Shown: piece after piece, positions 48,815-61,297 of the stretch
How positions within the stretch are numbered: the stretch's first letter is position 1
Layout: each line of letters opens with the position of its first letter
NCBI GenBank assembly: GCA_039619475.1
Contig: CM077116.1
Coordinates: 462,147,576 to 462,211,575 of the forward strand
DNA length: 64,000 bases
Source: Icerya purchasi
Lineage: Eukaryota; Arthropoda; Insecta; Hemiptera; Monophlebidae
Direction of reading: 5' to 3'
Notes under the pieces: model-generated
Database searches by the model: none
What the model was told of the DNA's origin: nothing
Seen by the model: the letters and a program-made list of their open reading frames with translations, nothing else
Translations under genes and position numbers: made by a program

Positions 48815-51800
48815 CGTGCGCGCGTGTGTGTACGCTACAAGAAACCTAGATTACAGCTAATATTCAATAAATTTCATTAGGCTAATATGCAGTTTCTCGT
48901 AAAAATCAGTATTCAAACGGTTAAACAAGCAGGATGTTCCAATTTTTAATTCCCAATTCCCGTAAAAAATACCAAATACATAACCTTTTGTAAAAATTAT
49001 CTCCAAATCACCGAACGACAAAAAAATAATCAATTCTTGCTTCAATAAAAAATACGTTAGGAAAAGGATTATATTGTCTGGTTACTTTATTAATAACGGC
49101 CTTGATTAATTCCTCCGTTTTAAATAAATGTTGTAAACTCTTGTGTTTCTACTTTTTTGTACTATTGTCCCGACTCTGTTTTTCTTAATTTCATTAACGA
49201 TAATTTGCTATAACGACGTTAATTTCTATATATTATATATTTTGCATATATAATAATTAAAAGCAAAAACACACTACTATAAACAATTAATATTTATTTA
49301 CCCGTCGCGTTTCGAAGATAAAGCTTCGTGATCATGAGAGATATTTCTCTTACATATTTGTTATATTTATAGTAAGTTATAAACATTAATTTACACCTTC
49401 TTTATCTGCTCGCCTTTAAATTGATGCGCCCTGCTCAGGACATTTTAGTCATAAACTGATACAAATAATAATTTTTAAAGTTCCCGTATTTATATATAGT
49501 TTTAACTTGTTTATAATATAGGTACATAATTTTTCTTAGCTTTTTCATGTACGCTGAAATATATAAAAAAAATAGTAAACACAATACATTTAAAGTAATA
49601 TAATAGTAATTATTAACGACAAAAAGGGATGTTAAATGCAATACTGGAGGATTTCAATGTACCAAAAAAAAAAATTTAAAAATCAAAACGAAAAATATAA
49701 AAAGAAAAGCACAAAAAAAACATGACAAATTTAAAATACTTTTAAATTATCCTTCTTTATGTTGTAATTAAAATACTTTTCTTAGTGACACCACCAGAAA
49801 GTAATTTTGAGAGGCGATTTCGATTTCAAAATTTCTTCCACTGCTTTCCAATTCGAAGCAAATTAACCTAACCTTTTAATCTTCTATTAATTTATTCTTC
49901 GTTTAAAAAAAGTTGATGTATCGATAATTCCATGCTGAGAAAAGTTCGAAAAATTTCGGTGAGGGGGGTTACAACAATACCTCTTCTGTTGGTTTTCCTT
50001 ACATTTATACTTTAACGTCCTGTTTATACCATTTAAAACATTTAAATATACATATATATATATATGTATATATATATATACTTTTTACTGAAGATTCTCT
50101 AAACGATTATTTTTTTTTTATAAGACCAGGGACTATACAACAAATACAAAAAATTGCTCGACATTAATTATTTTAAGCTGCTCTTAGATATCCATAAATA
50201 TTAAAAAAGTGAATAATTATCGATACTGAATATAGACTAATCATTCAAGATGTACACTTTATAATTTTTTTTGTTTTTTGTGAAACATTTTTTATTTTCC
50301 CTGTTTTGTTTTCATATTATCTAGTAACTTATTTGTACGTCGACATGGTAATCACCGAATCAGTCGTAGAGAAAAGAATTCTCACGATGAAGATTAAGCG
50401 ATATCCGCTTGAAGTTCGTATGTTTTTTTTATTAAGTAGTTCTGAAAGTACTTCAAAATGAGTTAGTTCTACCATCGCTAGAAAGCCGGTGTTAATGTAA
50501 AACTTTTTAAACTTTTCGCATACGTTTCACAAATGGACCGATGCAAAGAGGAAACTAATAACGAATCACGGCTTGAGAACATATTGTTTCTTTCGTTTCT
50601 CATGTCTGGTATCGCTTATTTCCCGCGTTTTTTTTCAATTTTAAAATATACCTACCAAATTTTACATCCTGCGCGATGCAGCTGATTTAATTTGCTTATA
50701 ATCGTTTTAATCTAAGAGATATAATAAGTACTTTATTCCGAGAGTACTTCCATGAATGCAATATCCTGTACTAATGTAGAAACTAAGATTACAGTGAATT
50801 ACGGTAAACCGTCTTTCTGACCAATTTCTCCAGATGAAATAATTCAAATCACGCACACGTATACTGTTTTTAACTGATTTGATTATTTATTTTATTTAAA
50901 CATGTAAAAAACAAAAAGAAGAAATTAACTAATTAAACTATTGGAAGGTTATGGAAATGTAACGAATAAAAAGATTAGAGTTCTCCGACAAAAAACATGA
51001 CACAACGTAATTTTGTTACAGTAGCGGCGAATAGTAGCCGATTTTGGAGTCATTATTCTTTTTGACATGCTAAGCCCTAGACGTCGATTATTTTTGCCTT
51101 AGTAGTTTGAACATTTAGCGTCACGCACTACTTTAACATTTCGCATTACGCTCTTAGCAATTCCAGAAGTCGTTTTAAAAATTATTTTTAAGCGAATTAA
51201 ATGTAAAATCAAAATACCGAATTAGAAAATAATTGAAAATTTCAGTCCATAATTTGTCTAGAAATAATTTTTAAAACGATTTTTATGAGATGATTTTTAA
51301 AATGATTGTATCCAATTAAACGTTTATCTGTATAAACAGTGTTTTTAGACATGTTGCGTGATCCAAAGTGTTCGTTTACAGAACGGACATTCCAAAAGTG
51401 TTTTTTTTTTTAAATTTTAATTTACATCCATCATAATATATACGGAATGTTATTAGTGACCGACGTGAATGGTCTCAGTTGACCGATGCAAATCTTCAAG
51501 AATAATCAACTTAAACTATTGATTGTTGTTAATACATTGATTTCAGGAATAAATTGTTTCGTTCTGCAACATTTCGGAAACCTTTATAGCGAAGTCTGAA
51601 ACGTTAAAAAGTCAATTTTTAACTAGTTTAATTAATTCTGTCCGAAGATTTACTGTAGTTTAACTGACGAGATTCCAGTAAGTAGTTGTTTAATTGTTAA
51701 CGGTTTTGCAACTACAGTCTTCCAGTATATTTTTTTGACCTCTTTCCGTGATAACTTTTTACATATGCAGTATATCTAAGCCCTGCGTATCAGCGCTCAC

Positions 51801-52978
51801 CATCGCCCCACATTATCGAAGTCTTAATTTCATGTCTCGCTGTAGTTTTAGTGCTCCTAGATATTATAAGTACCTTTTAAGTTGATTTTTCAACAGCCTA
51901 ATTCAATGCGTAAAAGCCAGTTTCAAAAGCGATATGATACAGATTCATTAGGCTTGGATAACTGCGAACACGGTTATACCCTAGGAAATATATTAGTGTG
52001 TTCGGACACAGCCGGATAAATCTCCGACGATCCGTGATTTACTCTTAATTCTGAAAGATATCATACAATAAATGAACGTTGTTATTTCGGACACGGCTGG
52101 ATTTACCTCTGCCGGTTTGATTTAGTATGTGCCAACTCCGGAAGGCAGTAACTGCGCGCGCAACTATCAAAATTTGCCAAGGACATTCTGTTCCTCTGTG
52201 CGTTCGGAGTATCGCGCGGAGTTGGAGATCAACACACGGTCTAAGTTTACGATTATACACTAGGTATAAGTTATGTAGCTTCGTCCAAGTTGGAGTTGCT
52301 AAGCAGACATACGTCCGTAGCGGAAAGAACACATGTGTATATCTAACGTCTCTGGCGGAGATGGTTTACGCATCTCTAGAATTCATAGAGCATTTTTAAT
52401 GGGCGGCAGAATAAAACGCCTACTTACATAAGTAGAATACAACTAACATTACATTGAGTTTTTCCCATAAAGCGGAGACCTCAGCTGAGTGTTGGCTCCA
52501 CGAGAAGATTGCAACGTCAAAATGATATGGAACAGACAAAACGGCACCTGCCAATTCTGATTGTGACCAACAAAAGAGCGAGGTTCGTTGAGAAAAAGAT
52601 TCATTGGGCACTTATTGAATGTCGTGGATTAATTTTATTACATATTCTGTAAACAGCGGCAGTTTTATAATTACAGATGAACTAAAATTATAATGTACAT
52701 TAATAAAACAGTGAATTAATGATAATTAATGTTAACTTTTATACAGTTTAATCAGAAAATATATGTAAACGAAGGGAAAAATATTAATTTATTTCGTAAA
52801 TTTCCTAAGACAGCATTATATAAGTGATTTCCGCTTCTAAAACGATCTTATCCGCACTTACACGTGGAAAACGAGCCTCCAGGCATATCAAACGAACGTG
52901 CAGCGAACGTCATTGTGTTATCAGTAACATTCATCGTGAGTTTGTAGTCTGGTAAATATCGAACGTTTACTTCAAATT
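46706..52978. other. No gene recognised; may be the first intron of the 46.6 kb gene
   Basis: AT-rich with long A/T runs, (TA)n tracts (47376-47398, 50049-50080) and a compound microsatellite at 48729-48833. Between 51940 and 52600 the composition is less AT-rich, with two related segments 86 bp apart: TTCGGACACAGCCGGATAAA (51999) and TTCGGACACGGCTGGATTTA (52085). Open frames there show no motif on either strand. Confidence 0.4.
48729..48833. repeat. Compound microsatellite (TA)n(TG)n
   Basis: A tract of TA and TG units, the longest pure part being about 24 TA, closed by TTCGTGCGCGCGTGTGTGTA, which adds alternating GC. Such alternating purine-pyrimidine DNA can leave the B form. Confidence 0.9.
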
Positions 52979-53281
52979 TTGGTCTCGGACATTATCATAT
53001 GTCGAAGTCAATGCGAATTATTACGACTTTTTTCTCTAGAGTTATTTCAAGACAAGGATGCTTTCAACTCCTGTACACGACTCATTACCTTAAAGACAAA
53101 AATCAAGGCAATGATTCGGAATATTCCTAAAGTAATATTGGAGGGAGTCTACAAAAATGATCCGGTTCAGTTTCGAAAATGTATTGAATTGAATGGTCGT
53201 CATCTCGAACATGTCAAAAATTGTAATGCGCCGCAGCGGAATTTAAACCAGGTCTCACCTGAACGAGACACAACTGCCTAA
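52979..53281 (+). pseudogene. C-terminal fragment of an IS630/Tc1/mariner-like transposase
   Basis: The 100-residue frame begins with an unassignable part but from residue 37 reads LKTKIKAMIRNIPKVILEGV, then RKCIELNGRHLEHVK. This matches the ending of many arthropod DD-E transposases of this superfamily: LKxRI...I...L..V......R...CI...G.HxEHL. The catalytic DDE core is absent, and no inverted repeat was seen nearby, so it is a fossil fragment. The superfamily call is moderately sure; the family is not. Confidence 0.5.
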
Positions 53282-55599
53282 CGAACTCTGCGCTAAGGTA
53301 GCTGACTAAGAGTTAATCCGATTCGTTTCAGTTTACTACAGATACAAAAAAACTGATCCGGTATCTTTTCTAATATTGTAGTTAAGTGAACAGTGTTTCC
53401 GTTTTTAACTGTAATAGTTCGGATATGTCGTCGAACTAGACGAACAAAAAAACACTCAGATAATTATTAGTAAAATTAATAAATTTATTCATTTTTTTAC
53501 GATTGCATTTTACTTTGCCTGTAGCTGTAAAGTAACAAAAAAACTATAAAAAGTAAACTTCGATTCGTTCAAGCATATAGTTTTGAACTTGTCTTTTTTT
53601 TTTTCTTCTGTATAGACTCTCTTGGTTGGTAGTCCCCTACATCAAATTTCCAAACTCTTTTTATTACATTTTTCTCATTAAACCGTCTCATATATAACAC
53701 AGAGTAAAGAGAACTTTTTACGTCCAATAAACTGATAATTGTTTTACACAAATACAACTTAAAATTATACCGTTTTAAAACTACATAATATGTGATTATA
53801 CTCTGTCATGCAGCGTTCATTTATTTTCTGTTCTTACTTACTCGTGTTTTGTCTATACCGCGCTCGTTTTATTTCGACGCATTCGAAATTAATTCTTTCG
53901 ATTTTGTTAATGTAAGCTTCTGAATGAGAATGGCTATTTAGTGGCAATAAGTAGCGAACAACTAGTTCTTGTAGTCTTAGCATCGAGATTAACAACAAAG
54001 AGAGGAAATCAATTACTTAAATACGCACAAGCTAACAATCATAAAAATATATCCTCCAGTAAGTTAACACATTAGCCACCCGATGTAAATAGAAGACGTG
54101 ACACTAGATTTTTTTCATCATCAAATTATGGAAACATTCCCGCCAAATCTTCCCTAGGCAGCACGGAAGAGATCATTTCTTTGCAACACTTAACATATTA
54201 GTACTCAGTTATAAAGAAACAGACAAACAGCTTTTTTCAAGACGTACCAACTAATGTAGAGATATAGATGGTCAGTTGGAGAGAAAAGAAATCTAAAAGT
54301 TTTATTTAAACCTGGAAAAAATACTGAATTGCCGTTAGAAAATCTACACAAATATATCCAAGACTTAACTATTGCAGCCACTTCATGGGGTGGAGGGAAT
54401 CGTTAATAAATCAGCGAGCCGCCCTCACATAATGAGACTAATGATTCGAAAAAAAAAAACAAAAAAAAAAAAACGACTGCAACAACCCCAAATATAAAGT
54501 TCCGCCTTACAGAGCTAACAAAATACTAAAAAATAAAATACTCGAAGCTAAAATTAACTCATTGCAGACTTACATTTCCAGCTTTAACCGAATCAACAAA
54601 TTATTCGTTATGAAAATATTACATAAGTTAATTTATATATGAAACGCTGTTGTAATTATTTAAATTGAAACGTGCACACGTTTCACAGTCAAAACTTCAT
54701 GATCACGGTACATTTATAAATTAAAATTAGATTTTTTATGGCGGTGAAATAAATACAAATATCAAACAATTAAAATAGAACCAATTACCGGAATTTAATT
54801 TAAAAAATATAATAATTTAAAGTATAAATAATAAATAAATACTTACAGATTAAATGAAACATTAAACGATAAAATAAAACGTAGATGAATATGCCGGAAA
54901 ACGTTTCCAAAATAAGGTATTTATTTAATCTATTAGAGGAGAAGACTATTTTATACTTATTCTTGTTTGTTATTAAAAAATTTATATTATATTTATAAAA
55001 TAAAATGTTGCGGTAATTTATAATATATAAATAAATTCGCATGATCTTTAAACCATAGTTATTAATTATATTGATAGTAGTATTTGTGTTTTTATGTATC
55101 AACTTAAATATTAAATAGTAGATTACCTGGAACTGGAAATGAATATATAACGTTTAATTGTCAGAACCATGATATTATTGTGATTTAACAGTAATCTATG
55201 TTGGATATTGCTTTTTATGATAAGTGTTGTTCTATTATTATAGTATGCTATGAATTGATTAGAGATGGAGGGAGCACCTTAGTATAAATATGGTTCAAGC
55301 AATTACCCCAAGAAGGTCGCTGTTAGAATCTAAAATGCCCTTAATAAAAAGGAATTGATAAGCACAGCAGTTATCTACGTTTAAATAATTTAATTTAATA
55401 TACAAAGTTCGCCCTGGACCTTAGATTTTCAACCGGCTTGGCGAAGTGAGGACAATTTTTGTTAGAGGTAGCATATAGTCAATGCTACCTATGCACTTGC
55501 TTACTGCAAAGGAATCAGCTAGATTATTGTATACAGTCTGTAAAATTACAATGTTTACAAATGTTGTAGTATAAACAGTTTACGTATGTGTCCGCCTTG
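53282..55599. other. No gene recognised
   Basis: AT-rich DNA with A runs at 54449-54470. A 100-codon minus frame at 54800-55102 is rich in Ile, Asn and Tyr, as expected of chance frames in AT-rich DNA. The last part (from about 55430) is less AT-rich and leads into the LINE gag. Confidence 0.5.
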
Positions 55600-56600
55600 T
55601 GTTTATTGACGAAACTTAGGTACGCTTCTTCTGTCCTGCAGAATTTCTCCGTGTGCCTGTACCTGCAAACATTTTCTACACTAGCGGGGTGAGGTAGAAT
55701 CTGCGAAGGCTAGCGATTCCCATACTTAATTCAGATATGTCGATTCTCGGTTGGACATTTATAAATTTGAGGGGTAAGCCTCACGTAAATCCTGCTTGCC
55801 CGTTGATTCGATCCCTCAGTAATAGGTAACAGGTGCCTCGTCGAAAGTGTCAATGAAATAATCCTTAACATCATCCTCAAAGATGTTATTAGTGCGAAAG
55901 ATCACTACCGTTGGATCCAACAATTTCTCATCATGTACTTTTGCGTGCTTGATTTTATCAGAAATTAGGGTTTTTAACTTCTTCGAGTCATTCTTACTAT
56001 TAGCGTTAATGATGACAGTGTTCTTATTAACTTTTTTTGGTAAAAGGTGATGTTCAGTTTCTCTTTCGATGGGGAGAAATCGTATGCTTAATTTCTTTGT
56101 CAAATTCATCTGAGTTTTCAACGTTGACAATAATCTTGTTCTTACATATTGGCTTTTTTATTAACGACGACGTCGCGTAGACGCCAGGCTTGATGGTTTT
56201 GTTAGGGGTATGTAGCACTTGACGTACCGCACTTCGAATATCCGATTTATTTTTCCGGTATTATTTGCTTAACATTACCAAGCCACTAAAACGGGGTAAC
56301 AAATGTGTCAATTTGAGCTGCGGATTATAAGATCGTTTCCTTTTCGATTTTAGTGACTGATTTTCCTTTAAACTGGGATCTTATGCTGTTAGTAAGCTGA
56401 GAAACCTGTTTAAAAAGGTCTCCCAGCTCCTTCACAGAATCCATTACTGTATAATGGCAGCTGGATTGATCAGTATGCCAATCATCCGTGTGCCCCAGCG
56501 ATCGTACTTTATCTTGATGTACTTTTTGGCTGTAAATTATAAATTTGTGTCAGTTGAAACAATAATTTAGCTTCTGTGAAATGGTAACACCGACCGAGTT
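55600..56600 (-). pseudogene. LINE Gag (ORF1) remnant, R1-like
   Basis: The best open part is 55816-56130 (104 residues: NTVIINANSKNDSKKLKTLI, then LDPTVVIFRTNNIFEDDVKD), which looks like the central RNA-binding region of R1/Jockey Gag. Upstream, in other frames, come LFKQVSQLTNSI (about 56430) and KPICKNKIIVNVEN. Downstream, 55700-55630 reads CRYRHTEKFCRTEE, a damaged CCHC zinc knuckle. Function in a live element: RNA binding. At least three frame changes are needed to join the blocks, so it is inactive. The match is by layout rather than strong identity. Confidence 0.5.
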
Positions 56601-57009
56601 GAGACTGCCGTCAGTATCATTAAACGGAATATTTCTACATTTACAGGAAAATAAAAAAAAAAAAAAGAAACAAACAAAACGGCCTCACCGACTACTGACT
56701 GGTAGGACAAATATTTACAATATGAGACGGTTATAAATGCAGCTAAACAGTTTTATTACGCAACGAACTAGGCGAGTATGCGATCTGTCTCATCTGTCAA
56801 TTGTGCAAAAAAAACCAAAAAGACATGAACGCGATGAAAAACAATTTGACACGACAGTTACATACACACGAGTGACAAATGTTTTGATTACAGTAGACTC
56901 ACGTCCGCTCTATTTAAATTGCGAACTTTAATTCTAGAGTCAAATGCGAACTAGTTCGAATTTTATCTTTTATCCTTACAGATTTTGTCTTTTCAGAATC
57001 TTTTCATCT
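56601..57009. other. No gene recognised
   Basis: A mixed-composition piece with an A run at 56651-56664 and one short plus frame (56737-56931) without a motif. It may be flanking DNA between two LINE fragments. Confidence 0.4.
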
Positions 57010-57895
57010 GCCTCCTTCCTGTTCCGCATTTATAAACGAATTAATGACTATCCTACGTTCCATCATTTCCATTTCCTTCAGTCACCTTTTATTCTAAATT
57101 CTTAATTATATCAAATTCCGTGTATGCCCTTCAATTCATTCTCCCCTACCTTATCATTCCATGCGATTTTATCATACTCCGCATACGCTCATTTACCCAC
57201 GTTCTTTCTTCCCTTCATTCCATTCAAATTGATCTGCTATGGGTTCTTAGTCATTCGAGCATCTTATGCCATGAAACGGCGGACTCCTTGACTCGGGTTG
57301 CTGCTTCTTCTCACTTCTTCTTTAAAAAAGTCCCATAGTCCAATCTCCTTCCGCTGTGCAAAGGTTTTCATCTCAGACTTTGGTATCGGATGTATACATT
57401 TCCACTTTCTCTAACAACTGTTCTTTTAATCTGTCTGTTCAACCTAGTCTTTCTGATGACTTATGGTTCTCTTTGTTTCCTTCACTTCGTCGTTTTATCG
57501 TTGTCTCCATTATTCATCTGCGCGCTTAAGCCATACTTTATTATCTTCTTCCCATTTTCGTTTTTCGTTGGTTACCTCTCCATACTGCCCTCTCCACTCA
57601 AATGAAGCGCGTATTTGCGATGTTGATCATATGTTTATTAAGTATTCATCTCTTTCAATCGAGCGTTCTGCTTTCTACTTCAGTTTGCTGCGACTTGGTC
57701 TTCCTACTCCATATTGCGCCTCTTATATCCTATCTTTTCCCTCTCCACAGATTGTTCCTATTATGTGTTCCTTTCTCCTAATAACATTTGACATCGTACA
57801 CAGGATATAATTGACTCCTTCCTTTTCTAATTTTTTCTAGGTAAAGGTCCCCGGTTGACGAGCCCAAAAAATTAGAAGAAAAAAAAATACATAAT
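57010..57895 (+). pseudogene. LINE RNase H end, zinc-finger tail and 3' UTR (family B, third copy)
   Basis: At 57220-57310 the frame reads IQIDLLWVLSHSSILCHETA then DSLTRVAAS, the last RNase H block with its Asp present. After frame changes, 57540-57760 carries SHTLLSSSHFRF, DVDHMFIKYSSLSIERSAFY and LLRLGLPTPYCASYILSFPS, nearly the same as at 2.6-3.0 kb. The 3' UTR follows: GGTAAAGGTCCCCGGTTGAC then GAGCCCAAAAAA and a short A tail near 57890. The Cys expected before SSLS is Tyr here, so the finger is damaged. Confidence 0.75.
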
Positions 57896-58172
57896 CAGTA
57901 GAGGAAGATAGAAATGGATATGAAATGGCTTTTAGGACGCTATGAGTATCTGATATAGTGATGACTTTATGAGAAACTAGGGAAGCAGTAATAAAAAGAA
58001 CTGTCCTCGGAATAGCTGTAGACTCGGCATAGAAAACTGAGCAGAAAGAGGGAAGTTTAAAGATTTCTGAATATTTTAAGGAAGGACGAAAGAAGGCTGA
58101 ACTAACTCCATCGGGTCCTTTCGAGCCGTCAATGAAGATCGATAATTTCTCCTTGAAGTGTAACAATAGCAA
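57896..58172 (-). pseudogene. LINE RNase H first half, opposite strand to its neighbour
   Basis: The frame starts LSIFIDGSKGPDGVSSAFF (first catalytic Asp in IDGSK), continues FCSVFYAESTAI (catalytic Glu) and ISDTHSVLKAIS (second Asp), the first three blocks of LINE-type RNase H, with all three acidic residues present. It then runs into the reversed 3' UTR of the neighbouring plus-strand copy. The fourth block lies in that neighbour on the other strand, so the two half-domains face each other tail to tail. Confidence 0.7.
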
Positions 58173-59800
58173 CGAATGTATCTAACCCAAATGTATGTGT
58201 TATTTAGTCTGGAATATTTATTTCCGAAATATCGCCAAAACGGGTTTGCATTCCGTTAAATAACTTTTTTTTACTACTACTTTCTTTTTCTTAGACATGC
58301 AAATTATGTATCTGTTCAGATATGTCCGAATAAAATTCATCGTTTAGACGTAAGAAATATTCTCGGTATCAGTTGGAATGATCTTGATTTCGTTACATTT
58401 CTTGTAAATTTGTTTCTTGCTGAAAAAAAAAATCAATTTCAGAAACATCACACGAAAAACGACCGCTGCTTTTTTTCTTTTTGTAATGTTATATATTACC
58501 GTGGTCCCCTATAGTTTACATTTTTAATTTTTATTTTTTGCAGTCCCCTTAAACCTACTGAAAATGACCAATATAAAACACTTAGGCATCGCAGACCAAG
58601 CGGATTTTACAAGTTGTCAGTAACATACATACACACATTTCAAAGTTAATTTCATTTTAAATATCAGTTAAAATAAGGTACATTTAAGACTTCTCCTGTA
58701 ATTTAATAATTGTGTCCAGATAAATATTACATTAAATCTTGATTATGATAAAAATACTGCTTCGAAGTTGAACACATAAAATTCATCAGTATTCGAGGAA
58801 GCTGATGCTTATTTATTTATTACCCTCAATAAATCGATAATCAATGCTTACACGATTTATTACCTCATGGGGGAGGGGGGGGGTATTAAAAATAGAACCA
58901 CTAATCATTAGTTGCCATTCGTCACTAACTAGATTGTTTACAAAAATTCGAATAACACGATCCTGCCTATTAATAACTTTTTCATGTACTATATTAATTC
59001 GTTCGGGTAAATGTTTACATATTGTTGTGTAACTTTATTATTATTAATAATAATGAAATGTATCAGAAAATGAAAAGTATACATAACCTAAACGATAAAA
59101 CTGTAGGTTAAAATTAATTATTGCATTCTTCTAATAAAATGCGAAAAACATTTTTCTAGATTTCCTGATTTCAGTACATATTGGAAATGTCTAATGGTTT
59201 ACATGATATATTATATATTTTTAAACAACCTCATTATGAAAAAATTTAATTGGACAACCGTTACGATGTGAGCAAAAATAGAACGTCTCTAGAGTTTAAG
59301 CAACATTTAGAAATAAATTAAAGCTCCGCTCAAGCCATGTTTTATGTTTAACAAAGTTACACGAAAATTTCAACTCCCTTTTCTTTGCAAGTGTAAGTAA
59401 AATTCTTAGGTTTTTTTTTTTTTTTTTTTGTTATTCTAGCAAAAAAATCAGCTTTTCACTGCAACATCAATGACAGTAATAACAGAAACTCTATAGACCT
59501 CTAATTCTAGATTACTAAATGTCATTGTAGATTTCTGAATCGGAATAAAAAGGAAATTTTCGAAACAGTAATAAATTTTGGAAAAGGAAAATTTCATTTT
59601 TAGCATTTTATCACAAATACGTAAACGACAAGCAGCACAAATTTAAAATTATCGAATTTTCTCTGACTTCTACCTACTTTTACAAATAAAAGGGAACCAT
59701 TGTCATTGAACTTTATACTAGAACCAAAATTTGCTTTTATAAGAGTAATTCATTGTCTACGGAGAATTATAAACTTCCCTTTATAAATAATATTATATAC
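58173..59800. other. No gene recognised
   Basis: AT-rich with a G-rich run at 58869-58882 (GGGGGAGGGGGGGGG) and a T run at 59410-59429. No motif seen. Confidence 0.5.
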
Positions 59801-59991
59801 GATATAAATCAATTACAAACACAAAAACACGCAAATAAAACAATTATATTTAAACAATGCCAACTAATTTTGGATAACTCGATCCATAATCATTTATGGA
59901 TTTTTAGATCGAGTTATTCAAAACTAGTCGGCATTGTTTAAATGTAATTGTTTTATTTTTTAGGTTTTTATATTTATAATTTATTTATATC
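59801..59991. repeat. Foldback element (about 83-bp arms)
   Basis: The left arm (59801-59883) runs GATATAAATCAATTAC..., AAATAAAACAATTATATTTA, AACAATGCCAACTAATTTTG, GATAACTCGAT. The right arm (59908-59991) is its complement with about 10 differences. The loop holds a second small hairpin, CCATAA-TCAT-TTATGG. Size and structure fit a MITE. The ends do not match a family I recognise, and no clear target duplication is visible. Confidence 0.8.
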
Positions 59992-60528
59992 AAGTTTGAT
60001 CTTCATTTATAAGTTTATTATTTAGTTTCCCTATGAAACATTAGATATATGTTATTTCTTGATCCTTACGTTTAATCTGTTTCTTTGAAGTATGAATAAA
60101 TAAGCAGGAAAAAACAAAAATGTAATAAATCGACAAAATTTACAGGTCGCCAAAAATAAAAACTGATGCATTAAAAAGCCCATCATAATCGTGGTTATAT
60201 TTGGCCACATTGGAGCCCATCTTTGATCTAAGAACATTCCCGAGTGTTTCAAGTATTGTTTTAGCGGAATCGTTTTATTGTTTTTCCTTAATAACCTAGG
60301 ACGTCTTATATTAATAAACGCTATACGCTTTGATCTACTTTCATCCATCTTAATTCCCCATTGTCTGTATCATGTCAGAGTTTTATTAATGAATGCTCGA
60401 AGAGAACTATTGATAAACATTTTAAATTTAAACCTATTATAAAATTTTCTTTCATTATTTACATGTTCATGAAGTGTATAAATTATAAAACATCCATCGG
60501 AAATTACACTTCTTCTTTTTTTTTTCGT
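59992..60528. other. No gene recognised
   Basis: AT-rich; a 98-codon minus frame (60052-60348) has no recognisable motif and no homologue in the window. Confidence 0.45.
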
Positions 60529-60660
60529 GGCGCGTCAACTACGGACATTAACCCAGTGCAAGTGAAATTTTTGAAAGTTACAATGTGCGGCAGCGGGATA
60601 TTCCACCCAAACAAAACAGCAATGCTTAACCAACTACACCGCGGTAGCTGGTTCGTCAGA
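60529..60660 (-). mobile_element. tRNA-derived SINE
   Basis: On the minus strand the head reads ACCGCGGTGTAGTTGGTTAA, a good pol III A box (GGTGTAGTTGG), and about 22 bases on GGTGGAATATCC, a worn B box. The tail, GGGTTAATGTCCGTAGTTGA then CGCGCCACG, leads to an A run (60527-60536 on the plus strand as T). The tail resembles the 3' UTR of the family B LINE at 2.68 kb and 57.85 kb (GTCC.TGGTTGACGAGC.CAA). This is a normal SINE-LINE relation. Confidence 0.55.
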
Positions 60661-60973
60661 AATGATAAATAAATTTTTATGGAATTATAAATTAAAATCA
60701 TATATATATTACGCGACAAAAGTCTTTCCGCATTGTAAACATTTGAGTAAAAGACAGAAAAAAGGGCAGCAGAAACGTTTCAAAAAGTTCCAAAAATGTA
60801 TTTAATATACTGAAATGTAAGAAAAATGTTATACTAGCACAGCCCAAGCGGTACGAGAAACAAAACGTAAATTTTGTAAAATAATGAAAATAATTGATTA
60901 TAGAGAACACATCTCGAAACAGCAGGAAGAAAATTATAAATAAGTCAAAGAACAATAAAAACCGTTTGATTTA

Positions 60974-61294
60974 TTATTTCGTATTGCCGCCTCGAGCTTC
61001 AATCACCGCAGCGCATCGTGCTGGCATCGATTCAGTAAGAGTGCAAATAGTGTCCTGCGAAATTGAATACCACTTCTCTAAAAGGGCATTACCCAGCTGC
61101 AACAATGAATTCGGTGGTGGAGTACGACTTTGAATACGTCGTCTGAGAATCTTCCACAAGTGTTCTATTGGATTTAGGTCTGGACTGCATGTTGGCCAAG
61201 CCATCGTAAGAATTCCAACTTGATGCAAAAATGTTTTTGTAGCTTTAGCAACATGATGGCTGGCGTTGTCATGCTGTAGAAGAAATTCCCAACT
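60974..61294 (-). pseudogene. Tc1-like transposase C-terminal half, inverted copy
   Basis: Minus-strand WEFLLQHDNASHHVAKATKT, then VGILTMAWPTCSPDLNPIEH and LWKILRRRIQSRTP, ending IEARGGNTK. It is the same protein end as at 61735-62051, at about 85-90% residue agreement, with Gly-Pro before His replaced by Ser-His. The second Asp and the Glu are present; the first Asp is not. Upstream of WEFLL the minus-strand frame stays open by chance but reads antisense to the plus-strand gene. Confidence 0.85.
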
Positions 61295-61297
61295 CAC

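Noticed and set aside
52045..52400. Overlapping 90-95 codon frames on both strands
   Set aside because: They lie in a GC-richer patch where stop codons are fewer; no motif, and neither frame is better than the other.
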